DNA from: Lachnospiraceae bacterium
GTDB taxonomy: Bacteria; Bacillota; Clostridia; Lachnospirales; Lachnospiraceae
Assembly: GCA_022793065.1 (NCBI GenBank)
Contig: JAAWCE010000059.1
Span: 1-64,000 of the forward strand
Direction of reading: 5' to 3'
Length of the DNA: 64,000 nucleotides
Shown here: one piece after another, positions 63,966 to 64,000 of the stretch
Layout: each line of letters starts with the position of its first letter
How positions within the stretch are numbered: position 1 is the first letter of the stretch
Notes under the pieces: model-generated
Told to the model about the DNA's origin: nothing
Database searches by the model: none
Seen by the model: the letters and a program-made list of their open reading frames with translations, nothing else
Program-made: the position numbers and the translations under genes

Positions 63966-63996
63966 TTGACTCTGACATTATGTCATAGTTTATGAT
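63966..63996 (+). promoter_or_regulatory. MerR-type promoter with 19-base spacer at the window edge
   Basis: TTGACT (63966-63971), exactly 19 bases, TATGAT (63991-63996), with a perfect dyad TGACAT-T-ATGTCA (63973-63985) inside the spacer. Over-long spacers with a dyad are the hallmark of promoters activated by MerR-family regulators. The target gene lies beyond the window. Confidence 0.55.
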
Positions 63997-64000
63997 ACAG

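Overview
The window looks like a chromosomal segment of a spore-forming, mid-GC Firmicute, most likely a gut-type Lachnospiraceae. The evidence is a spoIIAA-spoIIAB-sigF operon, a T-box leader on valS, FMN riboswitches on RibU-type ECF genes, carbohydrate ABC systems of the MsmEFG and YesMN-controlled types, and strong AGGAGG ribosome binding sites. Almost everything from 1 to 60.2 kb is on the minus strand. The plus-strand exceptions are one exonuclease gene, one AraC regulator and the terminal two-component pair.

Region 1 (0-10.5 kb) is housekeeping. It holds two serine tRNAs behind one consensus promoter, ispD, a t6A/processing cluster (tsaE-tsaB-rimI, a zinc-ribbon protein, rnz, a membrane-anchored unknown, tsaD), a YcxB-like protein, and a three-gene MacAB-like ABC exporter (ATPase, HlyD-type adaptor, FtsX-type permease). 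Region 2 (10.7-12.8 kb) has two riboflavin transporter genes, each with promoter, FMN riboswitch and terminator. One gene is intact and the other is broken by a frameshift and an apparent internal deletion. Region 3 (12.8-29.2 kb) has a DnaQ-like exonuclease with a zinc finger, a GH25 lysozyme, the sigF operon, a TPR protein overlapping a 51-residue ORF that overlaps folC, valS with its T-box, two large multi-pass membrane proteins, KtrA/KtrB potassium uptake and a small helical protein.

Region 4 (29.2-37.9 kb) is a raffinose-type alpha-galactoside locus. It has an AraC regulator diverging from an MsmEFG-like ABC importer and a GH36 alpha-galactosidase, followed by an amylosucrase-like GH13 enzyme that could take over the released sucrose. 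Region 5 (38-64 kb) is the most unusual. Two neighbouring secreted, surface-anchored proteins of about 3300 and 2135 residues each contain a full-length homologue of GH59 galactocerebrosidase, and the larger also carries a GH43 domain resembling exo-beta-1,3-galactanases. Upstream lie a GH88 unsaturated glucuronyl hydrolase, a complete sugar ABC importer and a divergent YesMN-type two-component system with a dyad operator candidate. Together this looks like a surface glycan-degradation locus: giant enzymes trim a galactose-rich glycan or glycolipid outside the cell, while the ABC importer and GH88 handle an unsaturated uronyl oligosaccharide inside.

The most novel non-coding signal is a family of modular palindromic repeats (24.7, 35.4, 56.3 and twice at 57.3 kb). 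Every locus sits between a stop codon and the next start in an operon and ends exactly at the next gene's Shine-Dalgarno sequence. All functional assignments are from reading the sequence; no database search was run.
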